Shown: positions 35,351 to 46,257, numbered from the stretch's first letter. The stretch is 64,000 nucleotides of DNA from Aquibacillus saliphilus (GCF_020404745.1 NZ_JAIZAP010000011.1:62001-126000), one strand, 5' to 3'. A program made the numbers and translations. Notes: generated by a model from the letters alone, not told the origin.

Positions 35351-36414
35351 TTACTAGACTTAAAAGATTTGGTATGAACCAATACTACCTTAACAATCGA
35401 TAACAACGGAACGGCTATAATCATCCCAATCACTCCCCCTAGTTCACCGCCTACTAAGAGTGCAAAAATAATCAGGATTGGATGAATATTAATACTTTTT
35501 CCTACAATAAAAGGGGATAGTAGATTGCCTTCAATAATTTGAACAATAAAGACAGTAATAATGACTAACAAAACCATTTTCATCGAAATTGTAAATGCAA
35601 TGACAATCGTTGGTATTGCTCCTAGAATTGGTCCAAAGTAGGGAATAATATTAGTTATTCCCATAACAATCGCTAATAATAACGGATACTTCATATCAAT
35701 AAATAAAAGAATACCATAAGTTGTTAAACTTACAAAAAAGCACACAAGTAACTGACCCCTAATATAATTACCTAAGCTTTTATCTATTTCAATAAATAAC
35801 TCTTTACCTTCATTCCTATACTTTTTGGGTGTTAGCTTCCATAATGTTCTTTTAATTAAGTGAAAGTCTTTCAGCATATAGAATACTAAAACCGGAATCA
35901 CTGCTAAAATGATGACAACATCCATAATTTTCGTTAATTGTTTAACTATACCTGTTAAAAGGTTACTTATAAATCCCTCCATTTCGTGGAGAAATTCATC
36001 CATCTTATCATGGACAGTTTCCGGTAAAAAAGATGTTTTTTCATAGATACCGTAAATTGTCTTACGATAGGAATCGATAAAATCTGGCAGGTTTTCATTC
36101 AAGTCCTTTAGTTGATCAATAAAAGCAGGGTATGCTTTATATATGATGTAGCCAATGACTCCAAAAAATAAAAAATAGATAGAAATGATTGCTAACCATC
36201 TTGGGAATTTGTATTCATGTAATTTCTCTATCACTGGATGTAGCAAAAACGCAATTAAACCTGCAATCAAAAACGGAGTAAGAATTCTAAATAAAACCGA
36301 GAAAAAACTACGGTAAAAAGGAAATAAAATCGTTAGTAGATAGATAAAAAGAAATCCTAGAATACCAATTAAAATCCAATATAAGAATTGTATTGACTTA
36401 TTTTGGTTAAACAT
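35347..36414 (-). CDS. yrrI: AI-2E family transporter (YrrI)
   Basis: Polytopic membrane protein of 355 residues with the AI-2E family layout: N-terminal helix pairs (about 8-60, 72-93), a soluble helical insert at about 100-150, and a C-terminal helix bundle containing MGITNIIPYFGPILGAIP and SPFIVGKSINIHPI, typical signatures. Substrate unknown; relatives have been linked to AI-2 export or Na+/H+ exchange. Monocistronic, between a bidirectional terminator (36498) and the alaS promoter. Confidence 0.9.
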   Translation of the reverse strand: MFNQNKSIQFLYWILIGILGFLFIYLLTILFPFYRSFFSVLFRILTPFLIAGLIAFLLHPVIEKLHEYKFPRWLAIISIYFLFFGVIGYIIYKAYPAFIDQLKDLNENLPDFIDSYRKTIYGIYEKTSFLPETVHDKMDEFLHEMEGFISNLLTGIVKQLTKIMDVVIILAVIPVLVFYMLKDFHLIKRTLWKLTPKKYRNEGKELFIEIDKSLGNYIRGQLLVCFFVSLTTYGILLFIDMKYPLLLAIVMGITNIIPYFGPILGAIPTIVIAFTISMKMVLLVIITVFIVQIIEGNLLSPFIVGKSINIHPILIIFALLVGGELGGVIGMIIAVPLLSIVKVVLVHTKSFKSSN

Positions 36415-36497
36415 AGTGAAATGCTCCTTACAACTGGTTTTTAAAATTAGTATTCGTTGACAACAAGCTGTCTAAACATTAGATATCGTTTAAAAAT

Positions 36498-36540
36498 GAA
36501 AAAACCTTTAACAGCAAGGGTCGCTGATAAAGGTTTTTTC
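36498..36540. terminator. Bidirectional terminator between yrzR and yrrI
   Basis: GAAAAAACCTTTA (36498-36510) pairs perfectly with TAAAGGTTTTTTC (36528-36540), with an inner CAGC/GCTG stem. It lies downstream of yrzR and upstream of yrrI; A- and T-rich flanks allow both orientations. Confidence 0.85.
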
Positions 36541-36657
36541 ATTACTCATTTACGATGAATCTACTTTTAGTGTATTAAAAACAATTCTTTTCCTCGAAGT
36601 TACCATTTTATTGATGTATGGTTAACAAATATTCTCCTATAATTAAAATTACGGAGT

Positions 36658-36846
36658 TTACCATTGAGATTTTCTTTCATCTTCGGAGAATAGGTCATTT
36701 AATGAACTTAAAGAGCCATCTGGTTCTACTTGATGTAAATCTAATACACCATCAAGAACAGAAAGTTCAATAAAACAATTCCAACAATAATATTGCTGAC
36801 TTCCTATTTTCCCAATATCCTTTCCCTTGCAATTAGGGCAGTGCAT
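36658..36846 (-). CDS. yrzR: YrzR-like zinc-ribbon protein
   Basis: 62 residues with a zinc ribbon Cys-x2-Cys (HCPNCKG, residues 3-6) and Cys-x2-Cys (YYCWNC, 21-24), then an acidic tail. Probably binds nucleic acid or protein; its role is unknown. Start chosen at ATG 36844-36846, 9 bases after AAGGAGTG; the open frame continues 17 codons upstream over that site (MKRMKRQG). Position between recD2 and yrrI agrees with B. subtilis YrzR. Confidence 0.72.
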   Translation of the reverse strand: MHCPNCKGKDIGKIGSQQYYCWNCFIELSVLDGVLDLHQVEPDGSLSSLNDLFSEDERKSQW

Positions 36847-36962
36847 ACTTCTAGTCACTCCTTGACGTTTCATACGTTTCATAAAGTTTACTAGCAAGTA
36901 TGCCCAAGACAGATATTTTTATACAATTTTAAAAAACAGTTAATTTTCACTAGTAGCTTTAA

Positions 36963-39278
36963 TTACTCCAAAAAGTCATAAGGAGTAAGTTGCTCCTCCT
37001 CTTTTTCTTCAACTATTGGTTCACTTGCTATTAGAGAAATTCTTTCAGACAATGAAGTATATCGTTTATTCGTATCTTCTTCTTTTACACCAAATAAAAA
37101 TGCTCGTTTATCTCCACATATAACTAAAGATTTCTTACCTCTTGTTATAGCTGTATACAGCAGATTCTTCCTCAACATTCTTCGATAACCAGAGACAACT
37201 GGTAGTACTACAATTGGAAATTCACTACCTTGTGATTTATGGATAGATATACAATACGCATGCATTAAATTGTTTAAATCTTTTCGCTCGTAGTTCACCT
37301 CTTTTTCATCAAAAAGAACTACTACTTGCTCAGCTTGTTCACTACCTTCATCTTCTTCCATTATAGCTGTTATTTCACCAATATCACCGTTAAAAACCCC
37401 ATCTTCAGGCTGGTTTACTAGTTGAATAACCTTATCTCCAGTCCGGAATGTAGTGTCTTTTGTTTGCATTTCTCTTCGTTGATCACTTTTTGGATTAACC
37501 AACTTTTGAATTTCTGCATTTATCCTGTGAATTCCCGATTGTGTTCTGTACATCGGAGCTAGCACTTGTATATCTCTAAGGTCGACACCTTTATCATAAG
37601 CCTTTTTCACAATTTGGATAACTACATCAACAACTTGTTGTTCTTTGCAGGGAATAAAATTAAAATCAGTTTCTTTTTCGAGTGAATCAATCGAGCATTG
37701 ATTGTTTTTAATTTGATGTGCGAGTTGGATGATTTTAGAACCTTCTTTTTGTCGATAAACCTCTTGTAGATTTACTGATGTAATAACACCACTTGCTAAT
37801 AAATCTGCTAGTACTTGTCCAGGTCCAACAGATGGAAGTTGGTCTTCATCACCAACAATTAATACTTGCATATCGTCAGGAATAGCTTTAAACAATTGAT
37901 TTGCTAGCCAAATATCTACCATAGAAAACTCATCGACAACTAACAACTTACCAGAGAGAGGATTTTCATCATCCTTTTCAAACTTCTCATGACCATTCCA
38001 ACCTAGTAACCTATGAATAGTCAAAGCGGGTAAGCCTGTCGATTCATTTATTCTTTTTGCAGCTCTACCGGTTGGTGCCGTTAATATAAATGGATAAGAA
38101 GTCTTATCGTCATAATCTTCAGGATCGAGTGATAGTCCATGAATCTGGGCATATGCTCTTATAATACCTTTTATAACTGTTGTCTTCCCTGTACCAGGGC
38201 CACCGGTTAAAATCATCAGTTTTGACGAGAGTGCCTGTTCAATTGCCTCAAATTGTTCAGTCCCATAACTTAATGATTCCTCATCCTCAATCTCACCTAC
38301 TATTTTCATTAGCTCTGCTGGTGCCACATGCTCCTCTACTTCTTGCTGATAGATTCTCCTCAGTTGCGAACAGAAACCACTCTCAGCGTAATATAAATGT
38401 GGCAAATATACATTTTCTTCTTCAATAATCACTTTTTTTTGTTCATGCAATTCAATTATTTCTCGGGAAATATCCTTAGAAGATATATTCGAAGCTTGTC
38501 CGTTTAATAGAGTATCAATTGTTTGTAAATGCTCACTTAATGGTTTGTAAACATGTCCATCTTGAACACTTCTATGAAGAGTATATATACATGCAGCTTG
38601 AATTCGGCTCGGGTGATTGAGTGGTATATTATTGAGTTTGGCAACCTCGTCTGCCCTTTGAAAACCAAAACCATCTATATCGAAAACATATTGATACGGA
38701 TTTGTTTGTAGAACTTCAATGGCGTTTTCTTTATACACTTGATAAACTTTTTGTGCCATTTTCAGTCCGAATCCGTAGGAGGATAAATTTACGACGATGT
38801 GTTCAAATCCCTGATGTTCTTGAATTTCTTTAGATAACCGATTAGCTTTTTCTTTAGATAAGCCTGGGACTTCGTTCAATACACCTGGATCATTGAGAAT
38901 TTTATTAACAGCACTTTCCCCTAACTTACCGACAATTTTTTCAGCCGTTCTCTTCCCAATTCCAAAAAATAAATCACTAGATAGATATGCGACTATCCCG
39001 TCCTTCGTTGTCGGTAAATATCTCTTATAATGTTCAACTTGATATTGCTTACCAAACTTCTTATGCTGTTGGAAATAACCATGGAACAAATATGTTTCAC
39101 CAGGCTCTAGTTGTGAGAAATATCCCTTGATAACGACTTCCTTTTCGTCCAGAGATTCATTTGTTTCAGAAATAATAATTTTGGCAATGGAAAAATGCTC
39201 ATCGGCATTTTCAAAGATCGTATGCATGAGTTCACCTTGAATATAGCTTTCCATTGTAGTACTACTGTTATTTTCCAT
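36963..39278 (-). CDS. recD2: ATP-dependent DNA helicase RecD2
   Basis: 5'-to-3' superfamily 1B helicase not part of RecBCD, involved in mismatch repair and fork progression. 771 residues: N-terminal helix-hairpin-helix and winged region (including YLSSDLFFGIGKRTAEKI), Walker A GGPGTGKTTVIKG, Walker B LLVVDEFSM, QVLIVGDEDQLPSVGPG (motif III), and the C-terminal motif HKSQGSEFP. Start ATG 39276-39278 behind AAAAGGAGA; the open frame extends 19 codons upstream. Followed by yrzR, preceded by yrrB. Confidence 0.95.
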   Translation of the reverse strand: MENNSSTTMESYIQGELMHTIFENADEHFSIAKIIISETNESLDEKEVVIKGYFSQLEPGETYLFHGYFQQHKKFGKQYQVEHYKRYLPTTKDGIVAYLSSDLFFGIGKRTAEKIVGKLGESAVNKILNDPGVLNEVPGLSKEKANRLSKEIQEHQGFEHIVVNLSSYGFGLKMAQKVYQVYKENAIEVLQTNPYQYVFDIDGFGFQRADEVAKLNNIPLNHPSRIQAACIYTLHRSVQDGHVYKPLSEHLQTIDTLLNGQASNISSKDISREIIELHEQKKVIIEEENVYLPHLYYAESGFCSQLRRIYQQEVEEHVAPAELMKIVGEIEDEESLSYGTEQFEAIEQALSSKLMILTGGPGTGKTTVIKGIIRAYAQIHGLSLDPEDYDDKTSYPFILTAPTGRAAKRINESTGLPALTIHRLLGWNGHEKFEKDDENPLSGKLLVVDEFSMVDIWLANQLFKAIPDDMQVLIVGDEDQLPSVGPGQVLADLLASGVITSVNLQEVYRQKEGSKIIQLAHQIKNNQCSIDSLEKETDFNFIPCKEQQVVDVVIQIVKKAYDKGVDLRDIQVLAPMYRTQSGIHRINAEIQKLVNPKSDQRREMQTKDTTFRTGDKVIQLVNQPEDGVFNGDIGEITAIMEEDEGSEQAEQVVVLFDEKEVNYERKDLNNLMHAYCISIHKSQGSEFPIVVLPVVSGYRRMLRKNLLYTAITRGKKSLVICGDKRAFLFGVKEEDTNKRYTSLSERISLIASEPIVEEKEEEQLTPYDFLE

Positions 39279-39409
39279 TGCCGCTAAATCTCCTTTTAGG
39301 GTTGTTAAGTACTTTACTAGATACCCAGCAAGCACCTTTTTGAGGCTTTGCTCTAGCTATATCTTCATGCCTATACTTATTGTTTTTGTGAATTATCGAC
39401 GCAAAAAAA

Positions 39410-40087
39410 TTATTCGTCAGTGTTTTTTTGTTCGTTTAACATTTCCTCTATTTTTTCTTTTCCATTTGCTGCTAGCATATGGTCTGGTTGAATATCTAAC
39501 GCTTTACTAAAGCTTTCCAATGCTTTAGTTACATCCTCTTGATAAAGATAAGTCACGCCTATATTATAATGCCCATCACTATGATCTGGGTTAATTTCTA
39601 AAAGACGCGTAAATTTCTCATGTGCTAACTCGACTTGGTTCGTTTGAGCTAATGATAATCCATATTGAAATAGAACTCCTTCATCATCTGGACTAAGCTC
39701 TTCTGCGCGTTGAAAATAAGGAAGTGCAAGTTTTTGATGATCTTGACTCTGAAGAGTTAACCCAAGCATTAAATAAGCATCGCCCTCATCTAATCCTAAA
39801 TCAATTGCACGTTGAAAGTTATCTTGAGCTTTTTGAAAACTAGATTGTTCAAAGTAGACTGTGCCAAGCCCATAATATGCAGTAGCGACATTAGGGTCTA
39901 ATTCTATACCTTTTTGATAAAATCGTTCTGCTCTCTCGAAATCATTCATATGCGCTAATAAATTTCCGAAGTTTATATAACCCAAACTATCGGTAGGATT
40001 TTCTTCAATCGATTCAGTAAATACCCTTGCTGCTTCCTTGAAATTCTGTTGTTTCATAAGTTCAATACCTTTATTAATCTTGTCCAT
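39410..40087 (-). CDS. yrrB: TPR-repeat protein YrrB
   Basis: 225 residues formed of about six tetratricopeptide repeats, such as SLGYINFGNLLAHMNDFERA and ATAYYGLGTVYFEQSSFQKA, spaced 34 residues. No membrane segment or catalytic motif; presumably an adaptor for protein-protein contacts. B. subtilis YrrB occupies the same place between mnmA and recD2. ATG 40085-40087 follows GGGGTG. It ends 131 bp before recD2. Confidence 0.92.
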   Translation of the reverse strand: MDKINKGIELMKQQNFKEAARVFTESIEENPTDSLGYINFGNLLAHMNDFERAERFYQKGIELDPNVATAYYGLGTVYFEQSSFQKAQDNFQRAIDLGLDEGDAYLMLGLTLQSQDHQKLALPYFQRAEELSPDDEGVLFQYGLSLAQTNQVELAHEKFTRLLEINPDHSDGHYNIGVTYLYQEDVTKALESFSKALDIQPDHMLAANGKEKIEEMLNEQKNTDE

Positions 40088-40135
40088 ACATACACCCCAC
40101 TGAATTAAATATCTTTTATTAGTCTCATGAAAGAC

Positions 40136-40177
40136 GGGACAGACTTACTCGGAACTTTATGTCCTTTAGTCTGTCCC
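40136..40177. repeat. GGGACAGACT inverted repeat between mnmA and yrrB
   Basis: GGGACAGACT (40136-40145) pairs perfectly with AGTCTGTCCC (40168-40177). The flanks are only weakly T-rich, so a terminator role for mnmA is possible but unsure. A related GGGACAG hairpin lies downstream of mltG at 29806. Confidence 0.5.
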
Positions 40178-40206
40178 AAGTCCTACTTATAGAGAAGTGC
40201 TATCTT

Positions 40207-41349
<1,143 letters not shown>

Positions 41350-41366
41350 TTATTTAGCCCGATTGG

Positions 41367-42515
41367 TCAATTATTCCTAGTCAACCGTTTCACTATCGAT
41401 GCCACTTTTTTTGCTGCCTCTTCAACGTTTTCTATAGAATTCGCGAGTCCAAAACTAAAACGAATTGAATTCACTGTTTTCTCGCTTTTTGAACCATACA
41501 TCGCAGATAATACATGAGATGGCTCAACTGATCCGGCAGTACAGGCACTACCACTTGATGCAGCTATTCCCGACAAGTCAAAATTGGTTAACAGCGCTTC
41601 TACATTCGCGCCTGGAAAACTAATGTTAACAATTGTATCTACTGTTTTCTTACTATCACCATTGACAGTAAATTTCACTTCTTCGTCTTCTAAAAGCTGA
41701 AGGAAAGATGTTTTATACTGTTTATATAAGTTTAACCTTTGTTCCATCTCATTATCAACTAACTGAACAGCAGTTTGAAATCCTTTTATTCCAGCCACAT
41801 TTTCTGTGCCTGGACGACGTTTTCTTTCCTGTTGTCCCCCATATTGAAGCGACTCAATTTGAACACCGTCTTTTATAAACAAAAAACCTACACCTTTAGG
41901 TCCATTTATTTTATGAGAAGATGCAGTTAACAAGTCAACACCAAGTTCATTAACATTTAAATTCATCATTCCATATGCTTGTACAGCATCGGTATGGAAG
42001 TATGCTTGATGATTTTTAAGCATTTCTCCAATTTCTGTAATTGGTTGAATAACACCCGTTTCATTATTGACTGCCATAATAGAAACAAGTATCGTCTCAT
42101 CTGTTAATGCATTTTTTAATTCAGAAACATCTACTTGTCCATTTTCTAATGTAGACAAATAAGTAACTTTGAATCCCTTTTTCTCTAGATATTCAGCAGC
42201 ATGTAATGTCGCATGATGTTCCATTTTAGTCGTTATAATGTGGCTTCCCTTCTGTTTATTCGCAAATGCTGTACCTATAATAGCTAGATTGTCAGCTTCA
42301 GTTCCACCACTAGTAAATGTAATTTCCTTCTCACTAGCATGTATGCTAGCAGCTATTACTCGTCTTGATTCATCGATTATTTGTCGTGCTTTACGACCGA
42401 AATGATGAATGCTGGAAGGATTACCATATACTTCATTAAAAACTGGTACCATTGCTTGGATCACCTCTGGATGCATCGGTGTAGTAGCTGCGTGATCTAA
42501 GTAAATTGGGTTCAT
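41367..42515 (-). CDS. yrvO: Cysteine desulfurase (YrvO/IscS family)
   Basis: PLP-dependent enzyme releasing sulfur from cysteine as a persulfide, here most likely for MnmA-dependent tRNA thiolation. 382 residues: N-terminal IYLDHAATTP, PLP-binding Lys in SSHKINGPKG, persulfide Cys in SGSACTAGSVEPSHVL (short loop, IscS-type). Start ATG 42513-42515 behind GGAAGGA; the frame opens further upstream to the end of cymR. 47 bp precede mnmA and 17 bp separate it from cymR, so the three form an operon. Confidence 0.95.
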   Translation of the reverse strand: MNPIYLDHAATTPMHPEVIQAMVPVFNEVYGNPSSIHHFGRKARQIIDESRRVIAASIHASEKEITFTSGGTEADNLAIIGTAFANKQKGSHIITTKMEHHATLHAAEYLEKKGFKVTYLSTLENGQVDVSELKNALTDETILVSIMAVNNETGVIQPITEIGEMLKNHQAYFHTDAVQAYGMMNLNVNELGVDLLTASSHKINGPKGVGFLFIKDGVQIESLQYGGQQERKRRPGTENVAGIKGFQTAVQLVDNEMEQRLNLYKQYKTSFLQLLEDEEVKFTVNGDSKKTVDTIVNISFPGANVEALLTNFDLSGIAASSGSACTAGSVEPSHVLSAMYGSKSEKTVNSIRFSFGLANSIENVEEAAKKVASIVKRLTRNN

Positions 42516-42532
42516 CTTTATCCTTCCTTCCA

Positions 42533-42952
42533 CTAAATGTAAAACATATATGGCTCCTGACTATCATCATCACCATGATTTTTCAAATCTTCTAAGGTCG
42601 TCGTATCTAATACATCTTTCACTGCGTCTCTTACTCTCATCCACAGCGCTTGTTTCGCAGGCTCTTCGTCCTCAATACCCTCAACTGGAGTTATTGGGCC
42701 CTCAAGAACTCTAATAATATCTCCAGCCGTTATCTCACTTGCAGCTTTAGCTAAAATATATCCGCCATAAGCTCCACGAACACTTTTTACTAGAGAAGCA
42801 TTTCGTAATGGCGCCACTAATTGCTCCAAATAATGCTCTGATAAATCATTATCTTTGGCAATTGTTTTTAAAGAGACCGGACCATTACCATAATTTTTAG
42901 CTAACTCTATCATTATGGTTAATCCGTAGCGACCTTTGGTTGAAATTTTCAT
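42533..42952 (-). CDS. cymR: Cysteine metabolism repressor CymR
   Basis: Rrf2-family winged-helix repressor that, with CysK in B. subtilis, shuts down cysteine uptake and synthesis genes. 139 residues; DNA-binding helix region KTIAKDNDLSEHYLEQLVAPL, then VRGAYGGYILAK, without the three-cysteine cluster of IscR, as expected for CymR. Start ATG 42950-42952 behind GGAGAGGTGAAGG gives the conserved MKISTKGRYGL start. The upstream membrane gene overlaps its first 56 bases in another frame. Confidence 0.95.
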   Translation of the reverse strand: MKISTKGRYGLTIMIELAKNYGNGPVSLKTIAKDNDLSEHYLEQLVAPLRNASLVKSVRGAYGGYILAKAASEITAGDIIRVLEGPITPVEGIEDEEPAKQALWMRVRDAVKDVLDTTTLEDLKNHGDDDSQEPYMFYI

Positions 42953-43589
42953 CCCCTTCACCTCTCCTTATCACAAAATCCATTAATTTCTTTGCCATTG
43001 GAATAGTGTACCCTACCACCGTTCCTAAGAATAATACAATAGCAACTGTTCCTAACCCAACAGGTCCTCCTAATAGCCAACCTAGTAAGAATACAATTAA
43101 TTCAATTCCACTTCGAACGTGTGAAACCTTCCAACCTGTTTGATTACTTAGGTTTATCATAACACTATCTCTAGGACCAGCACCAAAGTCAGGAGCTACA
43201 TATAAACCTACACCAATAGCAGTGAATACAATTCCAACTATCAATAGTACTATTTCCAACCACAATAAATGAATATCTGGAATCATCCAATTAAACAAAT
43301 CAATAAATAGTCCTATTAAAATCATATTGATATAAGTACCCATCTTAGGAAATGATTTTGTTATACAAGCTGTAATGAAGACAATTGAAAAACCTGCAAT
43401 TATTGACCAGGTTCCTACAGTAAGTCCAAATTGAAGATACAACCCATAGTGAAATACATCCCAAGGACTTATACCTAAATCTTTTGCTTTAATTGTTAAA
43501 GTAATGCCCAAAGAAAGAATTAGTAATCCGAGCATGAAAAATGTCAATCGTGTAAAAAACTCTTTTTTTGTTCTACTCTTATTTCCCAA
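42897..43589 (-). CDS. YczE/YyaS/YitT-family membrane protein
   Basis: 230 residues with about five hydrophobic helices and the family motif APDFGAGPRDSVMINLS near the middle, preceded by DLGISPWDVFHYGL. B. subtilis YczE supports surfactin/peptide antibiotic production, but most relatives have no assigned role. The start is TTG 43587-43589, 9 bases after GAGGT. Its C-terminal 56 bases overlap the start of cymR out of frame, giving a polar, charged tail (FNQRSLRINHNDRVS). B. subtilis has no gene here, so it is an insertion relative to the usual rarA/cymR boundary. Confidence 0.85.
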   Translation of the reverse strand: MGNKSRTKKEFFTRLTFFMLGLLILSLGITLTIKAKDLGISPWDVFHYGLYLQFGLTVGTWSIIAGFSIVFITACITKSFPKMGTYINMILIGLFIDLFNWMIPDIHLLWLEIVLLIVGIVFTAIGVGLYVAPDFGAGPRDSVMINLSNQTGWKVSHVRSGIELIVFLLGWLLGGPVGLGTVAIVLFLGTVVGYTIPMAKKLMDFVIRRGEGDENFNQRSLRINHNDRVS

Positions 43590-43802
43590 TTGTCTATACC
43601 TCAACTATCCTAATTATAATTAGCCCTTACTTTCTTTAACAAACGTAATTATAGCACGAATAACAAGGTTATTGCATTTACCAACTACGCACAAAGACAA
43701 ATTACGACACAGTTAAAAAAGTTATCACTCCAATTGATTTAAATTTAATGATATCCTTTAAATAGGAATACTAAAGATTTTAAATAACTCGGAGGTTTTA
43801 TC

Positions 43803-45092
43803 TTGAATAAAGAACCTTTAGCATACAGAATGCGACCAAAAACAATTGATGACATTGTTGGACAAGAAGAAGTAATAGGAAGAAACACAAAACTATTTCA
43901 AATGATTGCTAATGGTTATGTTCCATCCTTGCTACTGTACGGAGAGCCTGGCATTGGTAAAACAGCAATAGCAAATGCAATTGCTGGTACTGTTAAATTT
44001 CCTTTTTCATCTCTTAATGCAACAACTTCTGGCAAAAAAGATATTGAAATTGTGATTGAAAAAGCAAAAATGGAAGGTAACACAATATTATTTTTAGACG
44101 AGATTCACCGTTTTAATAAAGCCCAACAAGATTATTTACTACCCCATGTTGAAAAAGGACTGATTATTCTTATTGGAGCAACAACTGAAAATCCATACCA
44201 TGATGTAAATCCTGCGATTAGAAGTAGATGTGGGCAAATTAAACAACTTCAAAGGCTAGAGCCTGATGATATAAAAAATTTGCTTCATAAGGCTCTAGCT
44301 GACGAGGAAAGAGGATTAGGATTTCTATCTATTAAGCCAAATGAAAAAGTTATTGAGCTTATAGCAACAGGTACAAACGGAGACGCTAGAAAGGCTTTAA
44401 ATCTATTAGAATCAGTTGTATATGCCTCTGTTAAAAAAGATGGTCAAATCATCCTTGAGGAAAAAACAGTAGAAGAATTTATTGATAAAGTAGGGGTATT
44501 CGGGGATAAAAAAGGTTCGAACTTCTATAATTTATTATCCTGTTTGCAAAAAAGTATACGAGGTAGTGATGTCGATGCATCCTTATATTATTTAGCCCAT
44601 TTATTAGAAAGTGGTGACTTAACTGCCGTAAATCGTCGTTTAGTAGTGATTGCCTATGAGGACATTGGATTATCTAATAAGTCAGTAGGAGCACATGTAT
44701 TATCTGCTGTAGAGGCCAGTGAACGATTAGGAATGCCTGAAGCTAGAATTCCCTTATCTGTTGCTGTCGTAGAAATGTGTTTATCATCAAAATCTAACTC
44801 CGCCTATAAGGCTTTGGATTTAGCTATTAGTGATATAAGAAAAGGTAAAGTAGGTAAAATCCCACTTCATTTAAGGGACACCCATTACAATGGAGCTAAA
44901 GAATTAGGGCACGTCGGATATAAATATCCTCATGATTATCCCCTTGGAACGTTTGGTGGTTGGGTTAATCAAAATTATTTACCTGAAACTTTAGTAGGCA
45001 GAAGTTACTATAAGCCCATCGAATCTGGTGAAGAAAAACGTATGGCTGACATTCACAAAAAGCTTAAAGAATTTAAAAAGAAATCAAACTAA
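43803..45092 (+). CDS. rarA: Replication-associated recombination protein RarA
   Basis: AAA+ ATPase (MgsA/WRNIP1 family) acting at stalled replication forks. 429 residues: Walker [10 protein letters not shown] (47-55), Walker [10 protein letters not shown], sensor 1 GATTENP, and a C-terminal tetramerisation domain ([11 protein letters not shown]). The start is TTG at 43803 with GGAGG about 10 bases upstream. Divergent from the cymR operon, matching B. subtilis yrvN. A terminator at 45107 follows. Confidence 0.95.
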   Translation: MNKEPLAYRMRPKTIDDIVGQEEVIGRNTKLFQMIANGYVPSLLLYGEPGIGKTAIANAIAGTVKFPFSSLNATTSGKKDIEIVIEKAKMEGNTILFLDEIHRFNKAQQDYLLPHVEKGLIILIGATTENPYHDVNPAIRSRCGQIKQLQRLEPDDIKNLLHKALADEERGLGFLSIKPNEKVIELIATGTNGDARKALNLLESVVYASVKKDGQIILEEKTVEEFIDKVGVFGDKKGSNFYNLLSCLQKSIRGSDVDASLYYLAHLLESGDLTAVNRRLVVIAYEDIGLSNKSVGAHVLSAVEASERLGMPEARIPLSVAVVEMCLSSKSNSAYKALDLAISDIRKGKVGKIPLHLRDTHYNGAKELGHVGYKYPHDYPLGTFGGWVNQNYLPETLVGRSYYKPIESGEEKRMADIHKKLKEFKKKSN

Positions 45093-45106
45093 TTCAGTAG
45101 AAAAAG

Positions 45107-45146
45107 TCGAGCATTTTATCATACAGATAAGTGCTTGATTTTTTTG
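45107..45146 (+). terminator. rarA terminator
   Basis: TCGAGCATTTTAT pairs imperfectly (two G-U pairs and one bulge) with ATAAGTGCTTGA, followed by TTTTTTTG, 14 bp after the rarA stop. Confidence 0.75.
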
Positions 45147-45499
45147 TCTTAATCTAGGTGGTTTTTTCCTTATAATAGCCTGCAAAATATCGAACTTTTC
45201 AAAAGCCCAAGTTAAAACTTAAACTCTATCCATGTTCAAATATATCTAACTAGCTCTTTACATGTAGATGAATTGTTAAGATTAATAACTTGTGTATAAA
45301 TACTATTTATTTCGGCAAAACTAAAGACAAAAATACCAAACTATTCTATGAATTATTAGACAACTTGTATTTTCGTCAGGTAAAGATCTGGGTAAAAGCC
45401 CAAGTTCTCCTTTATACTATCATCCACATGATTTTTGATAGTATAATAATCAATTTTATAGATAAGTATTAATCAAAAAATATAAAGGAGTGAAGTTTC
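45147..45499. other. Intergenic region upstream of rsfA-like gene
   Basis: 353 bp without a convincing gene; a 60-codon open frame at 45290-45472 has no ribosome-binding site and low-complexity composition. The only structure seen is TACTATCA (45415-45422) with TGATAGTA (45436-45443), a dyad that just precedes a TATAAT-like hexamer and could be an operator or an mRNA hairpin. Confidence 0.5.
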
Positions 45500-46195
45500 T
45501 TGGTAAAAGTTAGACAGGACGCTTGGTCACATGAAGATGACCTACTATTGGCAGAAACGGTTTTGCGTCACATAAGAGAAGGAAGTACGCAACTAAATGC
45601 TTTTGAGGAAGTAGGAGATAAATTAAATAGAACCTCAGCAGCTTGCGGGTTTCGCTGGAATGCAGAAGTAAGGCAAAGGTACGATCAGGCAGTTTCAATT
45701 GCAAAACGACAACGTAAAGAAAAGAAGCGAGCATTAGCTAGACATCAAAGACCAGTCCACCAAAACCATTTAGCTACAGAAGTAGTTCAGGATAATCCGA
45801 TAGACTATGAAGAAGTGATGACAACTACAACTTCAGTAGAAGATGAGCAATCTCTACCCGTTGAAATGACAGAAAACACAAGCCCTATTAATTTAGATTA
45901 TGTAATAGATTATTTGAAAACATTAAAAAAAGATTACTATGAATCAACACGTTCAAAAAACAGTATAGAAAAACTACAAAAAGAAAATGTAATCCTACGT
46001 CAGGAAAAAGATTCATTGGAACAGAAAATGCTTCAATTAAACGAGCAACTTAATACTATCCAAGAAGACTATCAAGTTTTAATTCAAATTATGGATCGGG
46101 CTAGGAAGATGGTTGTTTTTGACGAGGATGATAGTGTTTCTACACCTGCATTCAGAATGGAGAAAAATGGGAATTTAGAACAAGTTGCCAAATAA
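45500..46195 (+). CDS. RsfA-family transcriptional regulator
   Basis: 231 residues. The N-terminal region (about 1-60; QDAWSHEDDLLLAETVLRHIREG ... CGFRWNAEVRQ) is a Myb/SANT-like DNA-binding domain typical of prespore regulator RsfA and its paralogues; a linker and a long coiled coil (about 150-205, heptads of Leu, Glu and Gln) follow. RsfA fine-tunes sigma-F-dependent genes in the B. subtilis forespore; which paralogue this is cannot be told. TTG start 45500 has AAAGGAGTG upstream. Ends at a terminator shared with the 6S RNA gene. Confidence 0.85.
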   Translation: MVKVRQDAWSHEDDLLLAETVLRHIREGSTQLNAFEEVGDKLNRTSAACGFRWNAEVRQRYDQAVSIAKRQRKEKKRALARHQRPVHQNHLATEVVQDNPIDYEEVMTTTTSVEDEQSLPVEMTENTSPINLDYVIDYLKTLKKDYYESTRSKNSIEKLQKENVILRQEKDSLEQKMLQLNEQLNTIQEDYQVLIQIMDRARKMVVFDEDDSVSTPAFRMEKNGNLEQVAK

Positions 46196-46215
46196 AATCT
46201 ATTGCACTAAAAGAA

Positions 46216-46248
46216 AAAGCCATAAGAGGATTATCCTCTTATGGCTTT
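46216..46248. terminator. Convergent terminator of rsfA-like gene and 6S RNA
   Basis: AAAGCCATAAGAGGA (46216-46230) pairs perfectly with TCCTCTTATGGCTTT (46234-46248), with poly-A and T-rich flanks on both strands. Confidence 0.85.
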
Positions 46249-46257
46249 AAAAATTAT

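Noticed and set aside
45290-45472. 60-codon plus-strand open frame between rarA and the rsfA-like gene
   Set aside because: No ribosome-binding site, low-complexity composition and no recognisable domain; lies in a probable regulatory gap.
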